This document shows, in pieces, positions 51,646 through 63,008 of a DNA stretch of 64,000 bases. The notes under the pieces were generated by a model. The model had not been told where the DNA came from. It made no database searches and saw only the letters and a list, made by a program, of their open reading frames with translations. Source of the stretch: Duganella alba. GTDB lineage: Bacteria > Pseudomonadota > Gammaproteobacteria > Burkholderiales > Burkholderiaceae_D. The stretch's first letter is position 1. Each line of letters opens with the position of its first letter. The translations under genes were made by a program, and so were the position numbers. Where the stretch lies: the NCBI RefSeq assembly GCF_009674495.1, contig NZ_WKJN01000009.1, positions 124,001 through 188,000 on the forward strand. The letters are read 5' to 3'.

Positions 51646-53046
51646 ATGAAGACGCTTTACGACAAACTCTGGGAATCCCATGTGGTCCGTACCGAAGACG
51701 ACGGCACCACCATCCTGTATATCGACCGTCACCTGGTGCACGAAGTCACCAGCCCGCAAGCCTTCGACGGCCTGCGCGAAGCCAACCGCCAGCCATGGCG
51801 GCTGTCGGCCAACCTGGCGGTCGCCGACCACAACGTGCCGACCACCTCGCGCGCCGAGGGCATCGCCGATCCGGTCTCGCGCCTGCAGGTCGAAACGCTG
51901 GACAAGAACGCCAAGTCCTACGGCCTGACCTACTTCAACATGAACGACAAGCGCCAGGGCATCGTCCACGTGATCGGCCCGGAGCAGGGCGCGACCCTGC
52001 CGGGCATGACCGTGGTCTGCGGCGACTCGCACACCTCGACCCACGGCGCCTTCGGCGCGCTGGCGCACGGCATCGGCACCTCGGAAGTGGAGCACGTGCT
52101 GGCCACCCAGACGCTGCTGCAGAAGAAATCGAAAGCCATGCTGGTCGAAGTCAACGGCGCGCTGCCGGCCGGCGTCACCGCCAAGGACATCGTGCTGGCC
52201 ATCATCGGCAAGATCGGCACCGCCGGCGGCACCGGCTACTGTATGGAGTTCGGCGGCGCGGCCATCCGCGCGCTGTCGATGGAAGGCCGCATGACCGTCT
52301 GTAACATGGCGATCGAGGCGGGCGCGCGCGCCGGCATCATCGGCGTCGACGACACCACCATCAACTACGTCAAGGGCCGTCCGTTCTCGCCGGCCGGTCC
52401 GCACTGGGACATGGCGGTCGCCTACTGGCGCACGCTGCACACCGATCCGGGCGCCAAGTTCGACCTGGTGGTGACGCTGAACGCCGCCGAGATCAAGCCG
52501 CAGGTCACCTGGGGCACCTCGCCCGAGATGGTGCTGCCGGTCGACGGCCGCGTGCCGGACCCGGACCACGAGAAGGACAGCGTCAAGCGCAGCGCCATGG
52601 AAAAGGCGCTGGTGTATATGGACCTGAAGCCGAACACGGCCATTGAAGACATCCGCATCGACAAGGTGTTCATCGGCTCCTGCACCAATTCGCGCATCGA
52701 AGACCTGCGCGCCGCCGCCGCCGTGGTGCGCGGCAAGCAGCGCGCCTCCAACGTCAAGCTGGCGCTGGTGGTGCCGGGCTCCGGCCTGGTCAAGGAACAG
52801 GCCGAACGCGAAGGCCTGGACCGCATCTTCAAGGATGCCGGTTTCGAATGGCGCGAGCCGGGCTGCTCGATGTGCCTGGCGATGAACGCCGACCGCCTGG
52901 AACCGGGCGAGCGCTGCGCCTCGACTTCCAACCGTAATTTTGAAGGACGCCAAGGTCAGGGCGGACGCACCCATCTGGTGTCTCCCGCCATGGCCGCGGC
53001 AGCCGGTATCGCCGGCCATTTCGTTGACGTGCGCGCATTGCACTAA
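51646..53046 (+). CDS. leuC: 3-isopropylmalate dehydratase large subunit
   Basis: The 466-residue aconitase-family subunit has [13 protein letters not shown] at the start, the [24 protein letters not shown] active-site block, and the three [4Fe-4S] ligands in [11 protein letters not shown] and [11 protein letters not shown]. With LeuD it isomerises 2-isopropylmalate to 3-isopropylmalate in leucine synthesis. It is the first of a co-directional set leuC, entericidin, leuD, leuB, asd. The AT-rich region before it (51580-51640) presumably contains the promoter. Confidence 0.96.
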   Translation: MKTLYDKLWESHVVRTEDDGTTILYIDRHLVHEVTSPQAFDGLREANRQPWRLSANLAVADHNVPTTSRAEGIADPVSRLQVETLDKNAKSYGLTYFNMNDKRQGIVHVIGPEQGATLPGMTVVCGDSHTSTHGAFGALAHGIGTSEVEHVLATQTLLQKKSKAMLVEVNGALPAGVTAKDIVLAIIGKIGTAGGTGYCMEFGGAAIRALSMEGRMTVCNMAIEAGARAGIIGVDDTTINYVKGRPFSPAGPHWDMAVAYWRTLHTDPGAKFDLVVTLNAAEIKPQVTWGTSPEMVLPVDGRVPDPDHEKDSVKRSAMEKALVYMDLKPNTAIEDIRIDKVFIGSCTNSRIEDLRAAAAVVRGKQRASNVKLALVVPGSGLVKEQAEREGLDRIFKDAGFEWREPGCSMCLAMNADRLEPGERCASTSNRNFEGRQGQGGRTHLVSPAMAAAAGIAGHFVDVRALH

Positions 53047-53071
53047 CACCCATTATCCATCGGGAACCACC

Positions 53072-53194
53072 ATGAAAAAACTGTTCGCTCTGACTCTCCT
53101 CGCTATCGCTATCACCGGCTGCAACACCATTGCCGGCATGGGCAAGGATGTACAGAAAGCCGGCCAGGCGGTGCAGGGCGCCGCGGGCCATTGA
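53072..53194 (+). CDS. Entericidin A/B-family lipoprotein
   Basis: The 40-residue product has a lipoprotein signal with lipobox ITGC near residue 15 (MKKLFALTLLAIAITGC), then NTIAGMGKDVQKAGQAVQGA, the amphipathic entericidin helix. It lies between leuC and leuD, a position conserved in many Burkholderiales. Entericidins are small membrane-active lipoproteins linked to stress-induced lysis in E. coli; the role here is unknown. CGGGAACCACC precedes the ATG. Confidence 0.88.
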   Translation: MKKLFALTLLAIAITGCNTIAGMGKDVQKAGQAVQGAAGH

Positions 53195-53244
53195 TACCCG
53201 ACCCGGCCGCGCGGCCACGCCGCGCGGCACACTTATGAAGCATC

Positions 53245-53892
53245 ATGGAAAAATTTACGATTTATGAAGGACTGGTCGCGCCGCTGGATCGCGCGAATGT
53301 CGATACCGACGCCATCATTCCGAAGCAGTTCCTGAAGTCCATCCACCGCACCGGCTTCGGTCCCAACCTGTTCGACGAATGGCGCTACCTGGACCACGGC
53401 GAACCGGGCATGGACAACAGCAAGCGTCCGCTGAATCCGGACTTCGTGCTGAACGAGCCGCGCTATCAAGGCGCCTCGATCCTGCTGACCCGCAAGAACT
53501 TCGGCTGCGGCTCCTCGCGCGAACACGCGCCGTGGGCGCTGGACCAGTACGGCTTCCGCGCCGTGGTGGCGCCGTCGTTTGCCGACATCTTCTTCAACAA
53601 CTGTTTCAAGAGCGGCTTGCTGCCCATCGTATTAACTGAAGCGCAGATCGATCATCTGTTCAACGAAGTCAAGGCCTTCCCCGGATACAAACTGGTGGTC
53701 GACCTTGAGCAGCAGCGCATTTCCACCAGCAACGGCAGCGTCTCCTATCCCTTCGAGATCGACGCCTTCCGCAAATACTGCCTGATGAACGGCCTCGACG
53801 ATATCGGCCTGACGCTGCGTCACGCCGACACCATCCGCGAATACGAAGCGCGTCATCTGGCAACCCAACCATGGTTGGCTAACGTCATCTAA
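53245..53892 (+). CDS. leuD: 3-isopropylmalate dehydratase small subunit
   Basis: The 215-residue product has the LeuD pattern: [22 protein letters not shown] at the start, [34 protein letters not shown] in the middle and [19 protein letters not shown] near the end. It is the swivel domain that closes over LeuC. The gene is 50 bases after the entericidin stop and 11 bases before leuB. Confidence 0.96.
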   Translation: MEKFTIYEGLVAPLDRANVDTDAIIPKQFLKSIHRTGFGPNLFDEWRYLDHGEPGMDNSKRPLNPDFVLNEPRYQGASILLTRKNFGCGSSREHAPWALDQYGFRAVVAPSFADIFFNNCFKSGLLPIVLTEAQIDHLFNEVKAFPGYKLVVDLEQQRISTSNGSVSYPFEIDAFRKYCLMNGLDDIGLTLRHADTIREYEARHLATQPWLANVI

Positions 53893-53903
53893 AGATAAAA
53901 GAC

Positions 53904-54974
53904 ATGAAAATCGCAATCCTCCCGGGCGACGGCATCGGCCCGGAAATCGTCGCACAGGCCGTCAAGGTGCTGAATGTGCTGGGCGAACCATTTGAAATGG
54001 AAACCGCACCGGTCGGCGGCGCCGGCTACGAAGCCAGCGGCCACCCGCTGCCGGACGCCACGCTGAAGCTGGCCCAGGACGCGGACGCCGTGCTGTTCGG
54101 CGCCGTCGGCGACTGGAAGTACGACACGCTGGACCGCCCGCTGCGTCCCGAGCAGGCGATCCTGGGCCTGCGCAAGAACCTGGGCCTGTTCGGCAACCTG
54201 CGTCCGGCCATCCTGTATCCGGAACTGGCCAACGCCTCGACGCTGAAGCCGGAAATCGTTTCCGGCCTGGACATCCTGATCGTGCGCGAACTGACCGGCG
54301 ACATCTACTTCGGCCAGCCGCGCGGCGTGCGCGAATGCCCGGACGGCCCGTTCAAAGGCCAGCGCGAAGGCTTCGACACCATGCGCTACGCCGAAGGTGA
54401 AATCCGCCGCATCGCCCACGTGGCGTTCCAGGCCGCGCAAAAGCGCGACAAGCGCCTGACTTCGGTGGACAAGGCCAATGTGCTGGAGACCTTCCAGTTC
54501 TGGAAAGACATCGTCACCGATGTGCACAAGGAATACCCGGACGTCGCGCTGGATCACATGTACGTCGACAACGCCGCCATGCAACTGGTGCGCGCGCCGA
54601 AGAAGTTCGACGTCATCGTCACCGGCAATATGTTCGGCGACATCCTGAGCGACGCGGCGGCCATGCTGACCGGTTCGATCGGCATGCTGCCGTCGGCCTC
54701 GCTGGACGCCAACAACAAGGGCCTGTACGAACCATCGCACGGTTCGGCGCCGGACATCGCCGGCAAGGGCATCGCCAATCCGCTGGCGACCATCCTGTCG
54801 GCCGCGATGATGCTGCGCTATTCGCTGAACAGGCAGGAGCAGGCGAACCGCATCGAGGACGCCGTCAAGAAAGTGCTGGCCCAGGGCCTGCGCACCGCCG
54901 ACATCTACGAAGAGGGCACCACCAAGGTGGGCACCGAAGAGATGGGCAACGCGGTCGTCAAGGCACTCGCATAA
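53904..54974 (+). CDS. leuB: 3-isopropylmalate dehydrogenase
   Basis: The 356-residue product has the isocitrate/isopropylmalate dehydrogenase pattern: [18 protein letters not shown], LLxxR-type substrate arginines in [15 protein letters not shown], and [48 protein letters not shown] with the metal aspartates. [16 protein letters not shown] is the NAD-binding block. It oxidises and decarboxylates 3-isopropylmalate to 2-ketoisocaproate. Confidence 0.96.
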   Translation: MKIAILPGDGIGPEIVAQAVKVLNVLGEPFEMETAPVGGAGYEASGHPLPDATLKLAQDADAVLFGAVGDWKYDTLDRPLRPEQAILGLRKNLGLFGNLRPAILYPELANASTLKPEIVSGLDILIVRELTGDIYFGQPRGVRECPDGPFKGQREGFDTMRYAEGEIRRIAHVAFQAAQKRDKRLTSVDKANVLETFQFWKDIVTDVHKEYPDVALDHMYVDNAAMQLVRAPKKFDVIVTGNMFGDILSDAAAMLTGSIGMLPSASLDANNKGLYEPSHGSAPDIAGKGIANPLATILSAAMMLRYSLNRQEQANRIEDAVKKVLAQGLRTADIYEEGTTKVGTEEMGNAVVKALA

Positions 54975-54999
54975 AAATTCATAGACAAGGAAGAGCAAA

Positions 55000-56127
55000 A
55001 TGAAACTCGTAGGTCTGGTAGGTTGGCGCGGTATGGTGGGTTCGGTCCTGATGCAGCGCATGCAGGAAGAGGGCGATTTCGCCCATATCGAACCGGTGTT
55101 CTTCACGACGTCGAATCCGGGCGGCAACGCGCCGGCCATGGCCAAGAACGAAACCAAGCTGAAAAGCGCCACCGATATCGACGAACTGAAAAAGTGCGAG
55201 ATCATCATCTCGTGCCAGGGCGGCGACTACACCACCGAGGTGTTCCCGAAACTGCGCGCGGCCGGCTGGAACGGCTACTGGATCGATGCCGCATCGACGC
55301 TGCGCATGGAAAAAGACGCGGTCATCGTGCTGGACCCGGTCAATATGCACGTCATCAAGGACGCGCTGGGCAAGGGCGTGAAGAACTTCATCGGCGGTAA
55401 CTGCACCGTGTCGTGCATGCTGATCGGCCTGGGCGGCCTGTTCCAGCACGGTCTGGTCGACTGGATGACCTCGATGACCTATCAGGCCGCATCGGGCGGC
55501 GGCGCGCAGCACATGCGCGAACTGCTGACCCAGTTCGGCACCATCAACGGCGCGGTCAAGCCGCTGCTGGACGATCCGGCGTCGGCCATCCTGGAAATCG
55601 ACCGCCAGGTGCTGGCCACCCAGCATGGCCTGTCGCCGGAAGAGATCAAGCAGTTCGGCGCGCCGCTGGCCGGCAACCTGATCCCGTGGATCGACAAGGA
55701 CCTGGGCAACGGCCAGTCCAAGGAAGAATGGAAAGCCGGCGCCGAGACCAACAAGATCCTCGGCCTGGGCGCGGACTTCGGTTCCAAGGCGATTCCGGTC
55801 GACGGCCTGTGCGTGCGCATCGGCGCCATGCGCTGTCACTCGCAGGCGCTGACCATCAAGCTGAACAAGGATGTGCCGCTGGACGAAATCACCGACATCA
55901 TCGCCTCGGCCAACCAGTGGGCCAAGGTGGTGCCGAACACGCGTGAAGCGTCGGTCAAGGATCTGTCGCCGGCCGCCGTCACCGGCAGCCTGACGATTCC
56001 GGTCGGCCGCCTGCGCAAGATGAGCATGGGGCCGGAGTACCTGTCGGCCTTCACCGTGGGCGACCAGCTGCTGTGGGGCGCGGCCGAGCCGCTGCGCCGC
56101 ATGCTGCGCATCGTGCTGGACCAGTAA
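55000..56127 (+). CDS. asd: Aspartate-semialdehyde dehydrogenase
   Basis: The 375-residue product has the nucleotide-binding [14 protein letters not shown] near the start, the catalytic cysteine in GGNCTVSCM, and [11 protein letters not shown] near the C-terminus. It belongs to the longer gammaproteobacterial-type ASADH group. It feeds lysine, threonine, methionine and diaminopimelate synthesis. The gene is 25 bases after leuB and is closed by a strong terminator. Confidence 0.95.
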   Translation: MKLVGLVGWRGMVGSVLMQRMQEEGDFAHIEPVFFTTSNPGGNAPAMAKNETKLKSATDIDELKKCEIIISCQGGDYTTEVFPKLRAAGWNGYWIDAASTLRMEKDAVIVLDPVNMHVIKDALGKGVKNFIGGNCTVSCMLIGLGGLFQHGLVDWMTSMTYQAASGGGAQHMRELLTQFGTINGAVKPLLDDPASAILEIDRQVLATQHGLSPEEIKQFGAPLAGNLIPWIDKDLGNGQSKEEWKAGAETNKILGLGADFGSKAIPVDGLCVRIGAMRCHSQALTIKLNKDVPLDEITDIIASANQWAKVVPNTREASVKDLSPAAVTGSLTIPVGRLRKMSMGPEYLSAFTVGDQLLWGAAEPLRRMLRIVLDQ

Positions 56128-56167
56128 GCGTCAGACGGCGATTCCGGCAGCGGCATCGTTGTAAGAG

Positions 56168-56211
56168 AAGGGGTTTTTCCTATGTGTTCTCATAGGAGAA
56201 ATCCCTTTTTT
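56168..56211 (+). terminator. Rho-independent terminator after asd
   Basis: AAGGGGTTTTTCCTATG and CATAGGAGAAATCCCTT form a 17-bp stem containing two G-U wobbles, with loop TGTTCT and a following T run. It closes the leu-asd transcript 40 bases after the asd stop. Confidence 0.88.
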
Positions 56212-56232
56212 ACGTTTAAAGTAGTGTAATGC

Positions 56233-56261
56233 TTGCACGCTCTTGTGCAGGATGTTATGTT
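56233..56261 (+). promoter_or_regulatory. Candidate fimV promoter
   Basis: TTGCAC and TATGTT are 17 bases apart, 56 bases before the fimV ATG and just after the asd terminator. TGCAC-GCTCTT-GTGCA forms an inverted repeat over the -35 region. Confidence 0.5.
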
Positions 56262-56316
56262 GATATATCTGGGAAAGTAACATTTTCCAACTGACAACCA
56301 TAAGAATCGCCCCACT

Positions 56317-59022
56317 ATGCCTGTACAAAATCGCCCCCGCATTGTTTCGTTTGCGTTGAAAACTCTCACCAGCGCAGTCGCCAGCGCGGTGCTGATGGCC
56401 GCCACGGCCAATGCGGCCGGATTGGGCAAGCTGACCGTCCTGTCTTCACTGGGCCAGCCGCTGCGGGCGGAAATCGAATTGACCGCCGTGTCCGCCGAAG
56501 AAGCCAATGGCCTGGTGGCCAAGCTGGCGCCGGCCGACGCCTTCCGCAGCGCCAATATCGACTTCAATCCGGCGCTGACGGCGTTGCGTTTTGACGTCGA
56601 GCAGCGCAACGGCCGCCAGGTCATCAAAGTGAGCTCCAGCCAGGCCATCAACGAGCCCTTCGTCGACATGCTGCTGGAACTGACGTGGACCGGCGGCCGC
56701 CTGGTGCGCGAATACACCTTCCTGCTGGACCCGCCGGACCTGCGCGCCACGCAGGCGCCGCAAGTGACGGCGCCGGTGGATGTCAGCAATCGTACCGCGC
56801 CAGCCGCCGCGCCAGCCGCCGCGCCAGCGCCGGCGCCAGCCGCCGCGCAGCCTGCGCCAGCGCGTGCGCCGGCAGCCGCACCGGCCAAGGCCGCTGCCGA
56901 GGAGTACACCGTCAAGCGCGGCGACAACCTGACCCGCATCGCCAGCCAGGTCAAGCCGGTCGACGTGTCGCTCGATACCATGCTGGTCGCCTTGTACCGC
57001 GCCAATCCGGAAGCCTTCAGCGGCAAGAACATGAACCGCCTGAAATCGGGCCAGATCCTGGCCGTGCCGGATAGCGAGCAGATCCGCGCTGTCGGCGGCG
57101 AAAGCGAAGCGCACGGCGTGGTGGTCGCGCATGCGGCCGACTTCAACGCCTACCGCGCCAAGCTGGCCGGCCAGGTGGCCGCCGCAACGCCGGCCAAGGA
57201 AGCCGATCCAACGCAGAACGTGTCGGGCAAGATCACCGCCAAGGTGGAAGAAAAACCCAACGCCACCAACACCGCCACCGACAAGCTGACGCTGTCCAAG
57301 GGCACCACCGCCGCGCCGCAGGCCGGCAAGACCGGCGTGGCGGCGGAAGAAGACAAGATCGCCAAGCAGAAGCAGGTGGACGAAGCCGCCGCCCGCGTCA
57401 AGGAACTGGAAAAGAACGTCAACGATCTGGAAAAGCTGATGGCGTTGAAGAGCAAGACGGCGGCCGAGGTGAAAGCGCCGGCGGCCTCCGCCTCGGCTTC
57501 CGCCGCAGCGTCGGTCCCGGCGCCAGCCGCCGACAAGCCGAAGCGCACGCCGGTACTGCCGCCGAAGCGCATCGCCGAGCCGAGCCTGTTCGAAACCCTG
57601 ATGGACAACATGGCCTATGTCGGCCTGGCCGCCGTGGCCGTGCTGGCCGGCGCGCTGGCCATCATGTCCTCGCGCCGCCGCAAGAAATTCGTGGTGCCGC
57701 AGGACGAGCCGTCGATCCTGGGCGATACCGCCATGCCGCCGCCGCAGCCGCTGATCGCCGAAGCGGGCGGCCAGAGCATCGACACCAACAACAGCGTGTT
57801 CAACTCGAACTTTGCGCCGTCGGCCAGCCAGCTCGATACCAACGAAGTCGATCCGGTGGCGGAAGCCGACGTCTACATCGCCTACGGCCGCGATGCGCAG
57901 GCGGAAGAAATTCTGAAAGAAGCGCTGCGCACCCATCCGGAGCGCCACGCCGTCCGCCTGAAGCTGCTGGAAATCTATTCGGCCCGCAAGGATGCGCGCG
58001 CGTTTGAAACCCAGGCTTCCGAGCTGTACGCGCAAACGCGCGGCCAGGGCGACGAATGGGAGCAGGCCGCCGCCATGGGCAAGGCGCTGGATCCGGCCAA
58101 TCCGCTTTACAGCGAAGGCCCGCAGGACGGTTTCGCCACCGCGCCGATCGCCACCGCCGCCGTGGCCGCAGGTGTCGCCGCTGCCGCCGCGCCGGACTTC
58201 GGCAGCGACTACGGCAACACCTTCGCCGCCGAGGCGCCCGCCGCACCGGCGCCGCTGGACTTCGACCTGAGCCAGGATGCGGTGCGTTCCGCGCCGATCT
58301 CGCACAGCCCGGACTTCGGCGCCGACTTTGGCGCCAACGATCTGGAAACCGCGCTGCCGCAAGCGGCGGACGCCAGCGTGTCGCCGGCATCGGTCGCGGC
58401 CGACAACCTGATGGACTTCGATCTGGGCGGCCTGAGCTTCGAGCCGGTCGCCGCGCCGGCGCCGGCGATTGAAATGCCGGCGCCGGCGGCGGAAGCCGAC
58501 GACATGAGCATGGACTTCGGCTTCGATCTGCCCACCCCGGCGCCGGCGCCGGCTCCGGCGCCTGCCCCTGCCCCGGCCGCCGCACGGGAACTGACCGCGG
58601 TCGGCGATCCGCTCGACCTCGACCTGGCCGGCTTCGATATTCCGGAAGTGCCGGCGTTCACCGCGCCGCTGAAGGAAGCCACGCCGCTGGACTTCGAAAC
58701 CACGCTGGACCTGCCGGGCGACGTAGAAACCATCGCTCCCGCGCCGGCCCCGGCCGCACAGGAATTCGACCTGTCCAGCATCGACCTCGACCTGGGCGGC
58801 TTCGGCGCCGACACCGCCGGCGAAGCGCCGGCCGCCGCGCCGGCCAGCAACGAACCGCTGTCGGCCCTGCACATGGAGATGGACACCAAGCTGGACCTGG
58901 CGGTCGCCTATCAGGAAATCGGCGACAAGGAAGGCGCGCGCGAGCTGCTGGACGAGGTGCTGCGCGGCGGTAACGACGAGCAGGTCGCCAAGGCCAACGC
59001 CATGAAGGCCCAGCTGGGTTAA
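56317..59022 (+). CDS. fimV: FimV/HubP-type polar hub protein
   Basis: The 901-residue product has an export signal ending near ATANAAG and then [20 protein letters not shown], the FimV N-terminal domain. A LysM domain follows ([18 protein letters not shown]), then a coiled coil (about 345-370), one membrane helix ([19 protein letters not shown]) with a basic stop, and an acidic, Ala/Pro-rich cytoplasmic region. The C-terminal TPR-like FimV motif is [20 protein letters not shown]. FimV organises polar type IV pili, flagella and chemoreceptors. Its place before truA is conserved in Burkholderiales and Pseudomonas. Confidence 0.93.
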   Translation: MPVQNRPRIVSFALKTLTSAVASAVLMAATANAAGLGKLTVLSSLGQPLRAEIELTAVSAEEANGLVAKLAPADAFRSANIDFNPALTALRFDVEQRNGRQVIKVSSSQAINEPFVDMLLELTWTGGRLVREYTFLLDPPDLRATQAPQVTAPVDVSNRTAPAAAPAAAPAPAPAAAQPAPARAPAAAPAKAAAEEYTVKRGDNLTRIASQVKPVDVSLDTMLVALYRANPEAFSGKNMNRLKSGQILAVPDSEQIRAVGGESEAHGVVVAHAADFNAYRAKLAGQVAAATPAKEADPTQNVSGKITAKVEEKPNATNTATDKLTLSKGTTAAPQAGKTGVAAEEDKIAKQKQVDEAAARVKELEKNVNDLEKLMALKSKTAAEVKAPAASASASAAASVPAPAADKPKRTPVLPPKRIAEPSLFETLMDNMAYVGLAAVAVLAGALAIMSSRRRKKFVVPQDEPSILGDTAMPPPQPLIAEAGGQSIDTNNSVFNSNFAPSASQLDTNEVDPVAEADVYIAYGRDAQAEEILKEALRTHPERHAVRLKLLEIYSARKDARAFETQASELYAQTRGQGDEWEQAAAMGKALDPANPLYSEGPQDGFATAPIATAAVAAGVAAAAAPDFGSDYGNTFAAEAPAAPAPLDFDLSQDAVRSAPISHSPDFGADFGANDLETALPQAADASVSPASVAADNLMDFDLGGLSFEPVAAPAPAIEMPAPAAEADDMSMDFGFDLPTPAPAPAPAPAPAPAAARELTAVGDPLDLDLAGFDIPEVPAFTAPLKEATPLDFETTLDLPGDVETIAPAPAPAAQEFDLSSIDLDLGGFGADTAGEAPAAAPASNEPLSALHMEMDTKLDLAVAYQEIGDKEGARELLDEVLRGGNDEQVAKANAMKAQLG

Positions 59023-59071
59023 AGTCCGGCCGTTATATAATGGCCGATTCAGACTTTTGGATTGGGCAGTA

Positions 59072-59875
59072 GTGAAACGGATAGCAATCGGTCTCCAGTA
59101 CGACGGCCAGGCATGGCACGGCTACCAGAAGCAGGACCATGGCCTGACGGTGCAGGACAAGCTGGAGAAGGCGCTGCTGGCGTTCGCCACGGTGCCGCTG
59201 GCCACCACCTGCGCCGGCCGCACCGACGCTGGCGTGCACGCCTCCGAGCAGGTGGTGCACTTCGATACCGACCTCGACCGTTTGCCGCATGCGTGGGTGC
59301 GTGGCATCAACGCCTTCCTGCCGCCGTCGATTGGCGTGCGCTGGGCCAAGGAGCTGGAAGGCGATCCCGCCGTGGACGACTTCTTCCATGCCCGCTTCAG
59401 CGCCCGCGCCCGGACCTATCACTACGTGCTGTACAACCACCATACGCGCTCGCCGCTGCTGAACGGACGGGCCGGTTTCTACCATCGTCCGCTGGATGTG
59501 GAGCGCATGCAGGAAGCGGTCAAGCCGCTGCTGGGCTGGCAGGACTTCAGCACCTTCCGCGCCGCGCATTGCCAGGCCAAGTCGCCGGTCAAGCTGATGC
59601 ATGACATCCAGATCCGCCGCCATGGCGAGCTGATCGTGTTCACGCTGAAGGCCAACGCCTTCCTGCACCACATGGTGCGCAACCTGGTTGGCTCATTGGT
59701 TTATATTGGCCAGGGCCGCGAGGAAGTCAGCTGGATGGGCGAACTGCTGGAAGCAAAAAACCGCCAACTGGCCGCACCAACGTTCATGCCGGACGGGTTA
59801 TACCTGGCTAAAATCGACTACGACGAAAAATGGGGACTGCCGCTGGAAACCACCAGCGCCTTGCCCTGGTTCTAA
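59072..59875 (+). CDS. truA: tRNA pseudouridine(38-40) synthase
   Basis: The 267-residue product has [19 protein letters not shown] at the start, the catalytic Asp D52 in [11 protein letters not shown], and [18 protein letters not shown] and [14 protein letters not shown] near the C-terminus. It makes pseudouridine at positions 38-40 of the tRNA anticodon arm. The GTG at 59072 gives the standard N-terminus; a TTG five codons earlier adds nonconserved residues. It follows fimV by 49 bases. Confidence 0.95.
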   Translation: MKRIAIGLQYDGQAWHGYQKQDHGLTVQDKLEKALLAFATVPLATTCAGRTDAGVHASEQVVHFDTDLDRLPHAWVRGINAFLPPSIGVRWAKELEGDPAVDDFFHARFSARARTYHYVLYNHHTRSPLLNGRAGFYHRPLDVERMQEAVKPLLGWQDFSTFRAAHCQAKSPVKLMHDIQIRRHGELIVFTLKANAFLHHMVRNLVGSLVYIGQGREEVSWMGELLEAKNRQLAAPTFMPDGLYLAKIDYDEKWGLPLETTSALPWF

Positions 59876-59893
59876 ACAGCACCCCGACCGAAA

Positions 59894-59921
59894 GGGTCTG
59901 ACCCCGTACGGGGTCAGACCC
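59894..59921. repeat. 28-base perfect palindromic repeat, copy 2
   Basis: This is the same self-complementary sequence as at 26390-26419, one base shorter on each side (GGGTCTGACCCC, GTAC, GGGGTCAGACCC). It lies between truA and trpF on the same strand, without a T-tract, 55 bases before the trpF ATG. Confidence 0.85.
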
Positions 59922-59976
59922 TGGCCGCAGCGCTGTGCGGGTTGGGTTGGTGCCGCCAGCGCCCAAAGGAAAAAAC

Positions 59977-60690
59977 ATGCGTACCCGTATCAAAATCTGC
60001 GGCCTGACCCGTCAAGAAGACATCCAGGCGGTGGTAGCCGCCGGCGCCGACGCCATCGGCTTCGTGTTCTATCCAAAAAGCCCGCGCTACGTCACGCCCG
60101 AACGCGCCGCCGAACTGATCCGCGCCGTGCCGCCATTCATCACCACCGTCGGCCTGTTCGTCAACGCCACGCCGGAAGAAGTGGCGGCGGCGGTGCGCAT
60201 CGCCCCGGTATCGTTGATACAATTGCACGGCGACGAAACGATCGCCGAAGCCGCCGCCATTGCCGCGGCCGTCAACCGCCCGTTCCTGAAAGTGTTCCGC
60301 GTCAAACCTGACACAGCCCCGGATGAACTGCTAGAATACGAGCAGGCAAACCGCGCCGCCAGTCCATTGTTCACCAGCCTGTTGCTGGATACCTACGTGG
60401 ACGCCTACGGTGGCGCAGGAAAGGGTTTTGATTGGTCTCTCATTCCAAAAGATCTCGCGCCTCGGGTCGTTTTAAGTGGTGGCTTGAGCGTACACAACGC
60501 GACTGACGCGGTGGCCGGTGTACGCCCCTACGCTGTCGACATCAGTTCCGGTGTCGAAGCGGCCAAGGGGATCAAGGATGCCCGCAAGATCGCCGACTTT
60601 GTCGCGGCGGTGCGGGCAGGCGATACCACGATCGAAAGAGAACACATTCATGAAACCTCTGTTTCACGCCAAGGACTACCCACTTCCTGA
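59977..60690 (+). CDS. trpF: Phosphoribosylanthranilate isomerase
   Basis: The 237-residue TIM barrel has [38 protein letters not shown] with the general-base cysteine in [12 protein letters not shown] follows, with the catalytic aspartate in LLLDTY and phosphate-binding LSGGL and VDISSGVE motifs. It catalyses the third step from anthranilate to tryptophan. The ATG at 59977 is preceded by AAAGGAAAAAA. Its last 41 bases overlap trpB in another frame, giving a tail ([12 protein letters not shown]) beyond the usual family end. Confidence 0.95.
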   Translation: MRTRIKICGLTRQEDIQAVVAAGADAIGFVFYPKSPRYVTPERAAELIRAVPPFITTVGLFVNATPEEVAAAVRIAPVSLIQLHGDETIAEAAAIAAAVNRPFLKVFRVKPDTAPDELLEYEQANRAASPLFTSLLLDTYVDAYGGAGKGFDWSLIPKDLAPRVVLSGGLSVHNATDAVAGVRPYAVDISSGVEAAKGIKDARKIADFVAAVRAGDTTIEREHIHETSVSRQGLPTS

Positions 60691-61870
60691 CGCCAAAGGT
60701 CACTTTGGCCCTTACGGCGGCAGCTTCGTCGCCGAAACGCTGACCTACGCGCTGGCCGAGCTCAACGAAGCCTACGAGCGCTACAGCAAAGATCCCGAAT
60801 TCCTCAAAGAATTCCGCTACGAGCTGAAGCACTTTGTCGGCCGTCCGTCGCCGATCTATCACGCCAAGCGCTGGTCCGAGCAGGCCGGCGGCGCGCAGAT
60901 CTACTTCAAGCGCGAAGACCTGAACCACACCGGCGCGCACAAGATCAACAACGTCATCGGCCAGGCCTTGCTGGCCAAGCGCATGGGCAAGCCGCGCATC
61001 ATCGCCGAAACCGGCGCCGGCCAGCACGGCGTGGCCACCGCGACCATCTGCGCGCGTTTCGGCCTGGAGTGCGTGGTGTACATGGGCAGCGAGGACGTCA
61101 AGCGCCAGGCGCAGAACGTCTACCGCATGAAGCTGCTGGGCGCGACGGTGGTGCCGGTCGAATCCGGTTCCAAGACCTTGAAGGACGCGCTCAACGAAGC
61201 GATGCGCGACTGGGTCACCAACATTGAAAACACCTTCTACATCATCGGCACCGTGGCCGGCCCGCATCCGTATCCGATGCTGGTGCGCGACTTCCAGTCG
61301 GTGATCGGCGAGGAATGCCTGGTGCAGATGCCGGAAATGACCGGCCGCCAGCCGGACTACGTGCTGGCCTGCATCGGCGGCGGTTCCAACGCCATGGGCA
61401 TTTTCTACCCCTACATCGACCAGAAGGATGTGAAGCTGATCGGCGTGGAAGCGGCGGGCGAGGGCCTCGACGGCGACAAGCACGCGGCCTCGCTGACCAA
61501 GGGCTATCCGGGCGTGTTGCACGGCAACCGCACCTATCTGCTGCAGGACGAGAACGGCCAGATCATCGAGACGCATTCGGTGTCGGCCGGCCTGGACTAT
61601 CCGGGCGTGGGGCCGGAGCACGCCTACCTGAAGGACAGCGGCCGCGCCCAGTATGTGTCGATCACGGACGAGGAAGCGCTGCAGGCCTTCCACGACTGCT
61701 GTCATATCGAGGGCATCATTCCGGCGCTGGAGTCGTCGCACGCCCTGGCCTACGCGGCCAAGCTGGCGGCCACGCTGCCGAAGGATCAGATTGTATTGGC
61801 CAACCTGTCGGGCCGCGGTGACAAGGACATGCATACGGTCGCAGAACGTATGGGTCTGAACTTCAACTAA
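60650..61870 (+). CDS. trpB: Tryptophan synthase beta chain
   Basis: The 406-residue PLP enzyme has [13 protein letters not shown], the PLP lysine in [27 protein letters not shown]-type [11 protein letters not shown] and [15 protein letters not shown] binding the phosphate. It condenses indole with serine. The ATG at 60650 lies inside trpF, preceded by GAAAGAGAAC. It is followed by trpA after 11 bases. Confidence 0.97.
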   Translation: MKPLFHAKDYPLPDAKGHFGPYGGSFVAETLTYALAELNEAYERYSKDPEFLKEFRYELKHFVGRPSPIYHAKRWSEQAGGAQIYFKREDLNHTGAHKINNVIGQALLAKRMGKPRIIAETGAGQHGVATATICARFGLECVVYMGSEDVKRQAQNVYRMKLLGATVVPVESGSKTLKDALNEAMRDWVTNIENTFYIIGTVAGPHPYPMLVRDFQSVIGEECLVQMPEMTGRQPDYVLACIGGGSNAMGIFYPYIDQKDVKLIGVEAAGEGLDGDKHAASLTKGYPGVLHGNRTYLLQDENGQIIETHSVSAGLDYPGVGPEHAYLKDSGRAQYVSITDEEALQAFHDCCHIEGIIPALESSHALAYAAKLAATLPKDQIVLANLSGRGDKDMHTVAERMGLNFN

Positions 61871-61881
61871 GGAAACCGACA

Positions 61882-62679
61882 ATGTCCAAGATTGCAGCAA
61901 CTTTCAGCGCCTTGAAGGCGCAAAACAAGACCGCGCTCGTTACTTTCATCACGGCCGGCGATCCCGGCAAGGAATCGACCGTGCCGCTGATGCATGCGCT
62001 GGTGGCCGGCGGCGCCGACATCATCGAGCTCGGCGTACCGTTTTCCGATCCGATGGCCGAAGGCCCGGTGATCCAGCGCGCCTGCGAGCGGGCGCTGGCC
62101 AACGGCGTCGGCATCCGCGATGTGTTCGGCTACGTGGCCGAGTTCCGCAAGACCAACCAGACCACGCCGGTGGTGCTGATGGGCTATGCCAATCCGATCG
62201 AACGCATCGGTCCGCAGGCCTTCATCGAGCAATCGGTGGCGGTGGGCGCGGACGGCGCGATCGTGGTCGATTATCCGCCGGAAGAGTGCGAAGAGTTCGC
62301 CGCCGCCATGCGCGCGGCCGAGCTGGACCTGATCTTCCTGCTGGCGCCGACCTCGACCGAGGAGCGCATTGCGCAGGTGGCCAAGGTGGGCGGCGGCTTC
62401 AGCTACTATGTCTCGCTGAAGGGCGTGACGGGCGCCGGCAATATCGACGTGGCCGATGTGGCGCAGCGCCTGACGGCGATCCGCAAGCACGTCAAGTTGC
62501 CGGTCGGCGTAGGCTTCGGCATCCGCGACGGCGCCACCGCGCGCGCCGTGGCCGAAGTGGCTGACGCGGTCGTCATCGGCAGCCGCATCATCCAGGAAAT
62601 CGAAAGCGCCGGCCAGGACGGCGCAGTTGCCGCAGTGCAAGCCTTCACCACCTCCATCCGCACCGCCCTCGACGCCTGA
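61882..62679 (+). CDS. trpA: Tryptophan synthase alpha chain
   Basis: The 265-residue TIM barrel has the acid pair in [42 protein letters not shown] and [10 protein letters not shown] with [10 protein letters not shown]. It cleaves indole-3-glycerol phosphate and channels indole to TrpB. In many relatives accD follows directly; here a small two-gene module intervenes. Confidence 0.97.
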   Translation: MSKIAATFSALKAQNKTALVTFITAGDPGKESTVPLMHALVAGGADIIELGVPFSDPMAEGPVIQRACERALANGVGIRDVFGYVAEFRKTNQTTPVVLMGYANPIERIGPQAFIEQSVAVGADGAIVVDYPPEECEEFAAAMRAAELDLIFLLAPTSTEERIAQVAKVGGGFSYYVSLKGVTGAGNIDVADVAQRLTAIRKHVKLPVGVGFGIRDGATARAVAEVADAVVIGSRIIQEIESAGQDGAVAAVQAFTTSIRTALDA

Positions 62680-62705
62680 CGCCCCGCAAATCCCGACTGC
62701 TCACC

Positions 62706-62734
62706 TTGATACATAGTTAAGTATTCGCTATGTT
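62706..62734 (+). promoter_or_regulatory. Candidate promoter of the toxin/antitoxin pair
   Basis: TTGATA and TATGTT are exactly 17 bases apart in an AT-rich stretch beginning 26 bases after trpA. It ends 14 bases before the BrnT start, so the pair need not depend on trp transcription. Confidence 0.6.
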
Positions 62735-62748
62735 GAAAGGGAGCGGTC

Positions 62749-62997
62749 GTGCGCTTCACCTGGGATCCCCGCAAAGCCAAAGCCAACCTGCGCAAGCATG
62801 GCGTGAGCTTTGAAGAAGCTTTAACCGTGTTCGACGACCGATACGCCGAGGTTGAGTTTGACGCCGTCCACTCTGACAATGAGGATAGATATATTATCCT
62901 CGGCTATAGCGAAAAGGCACGGCGCCTGGCTGTCTGCCACTGTTATCGTCAACGCGATTCGGTACGAATTATTTCCGCACGGAAGATTTCTTATTGA
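62749..62997 (+). CDS. brnT: BrnT-family toxin
   Basis: The 82-residue product starts (GTG) with MRFTWDPRKAKANLRKHGVSFEEALTVF, the BrnT signature, and continues DRYIILGYSEKARRLAVCHC and SVRIISARKIS. BrnT is a RelE-fold ribonuclease, normally paired with a BrnA antitoxin encoded just downstream, as here. AAAGGGAGCGG precedes the start. Its stop lies 12 bases before the next gene's ATG. Confidence 0.9.
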   Translation: MRFTWDPRKAKANLRKHGVSFEEALTVFDDRYAEVEFDAVHSDNEDRYIILGYSEKARRLAVCHCYRQRDSVRIISARKISY

Positions 62998-63008
62998 AAG
63001 GGTATTGT

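Noticed and set aside
59057..59071. TTG start for truA
   Set aside because: The extra residues are not conserved; the GTG at 59072 gives the standard family N-terminus.
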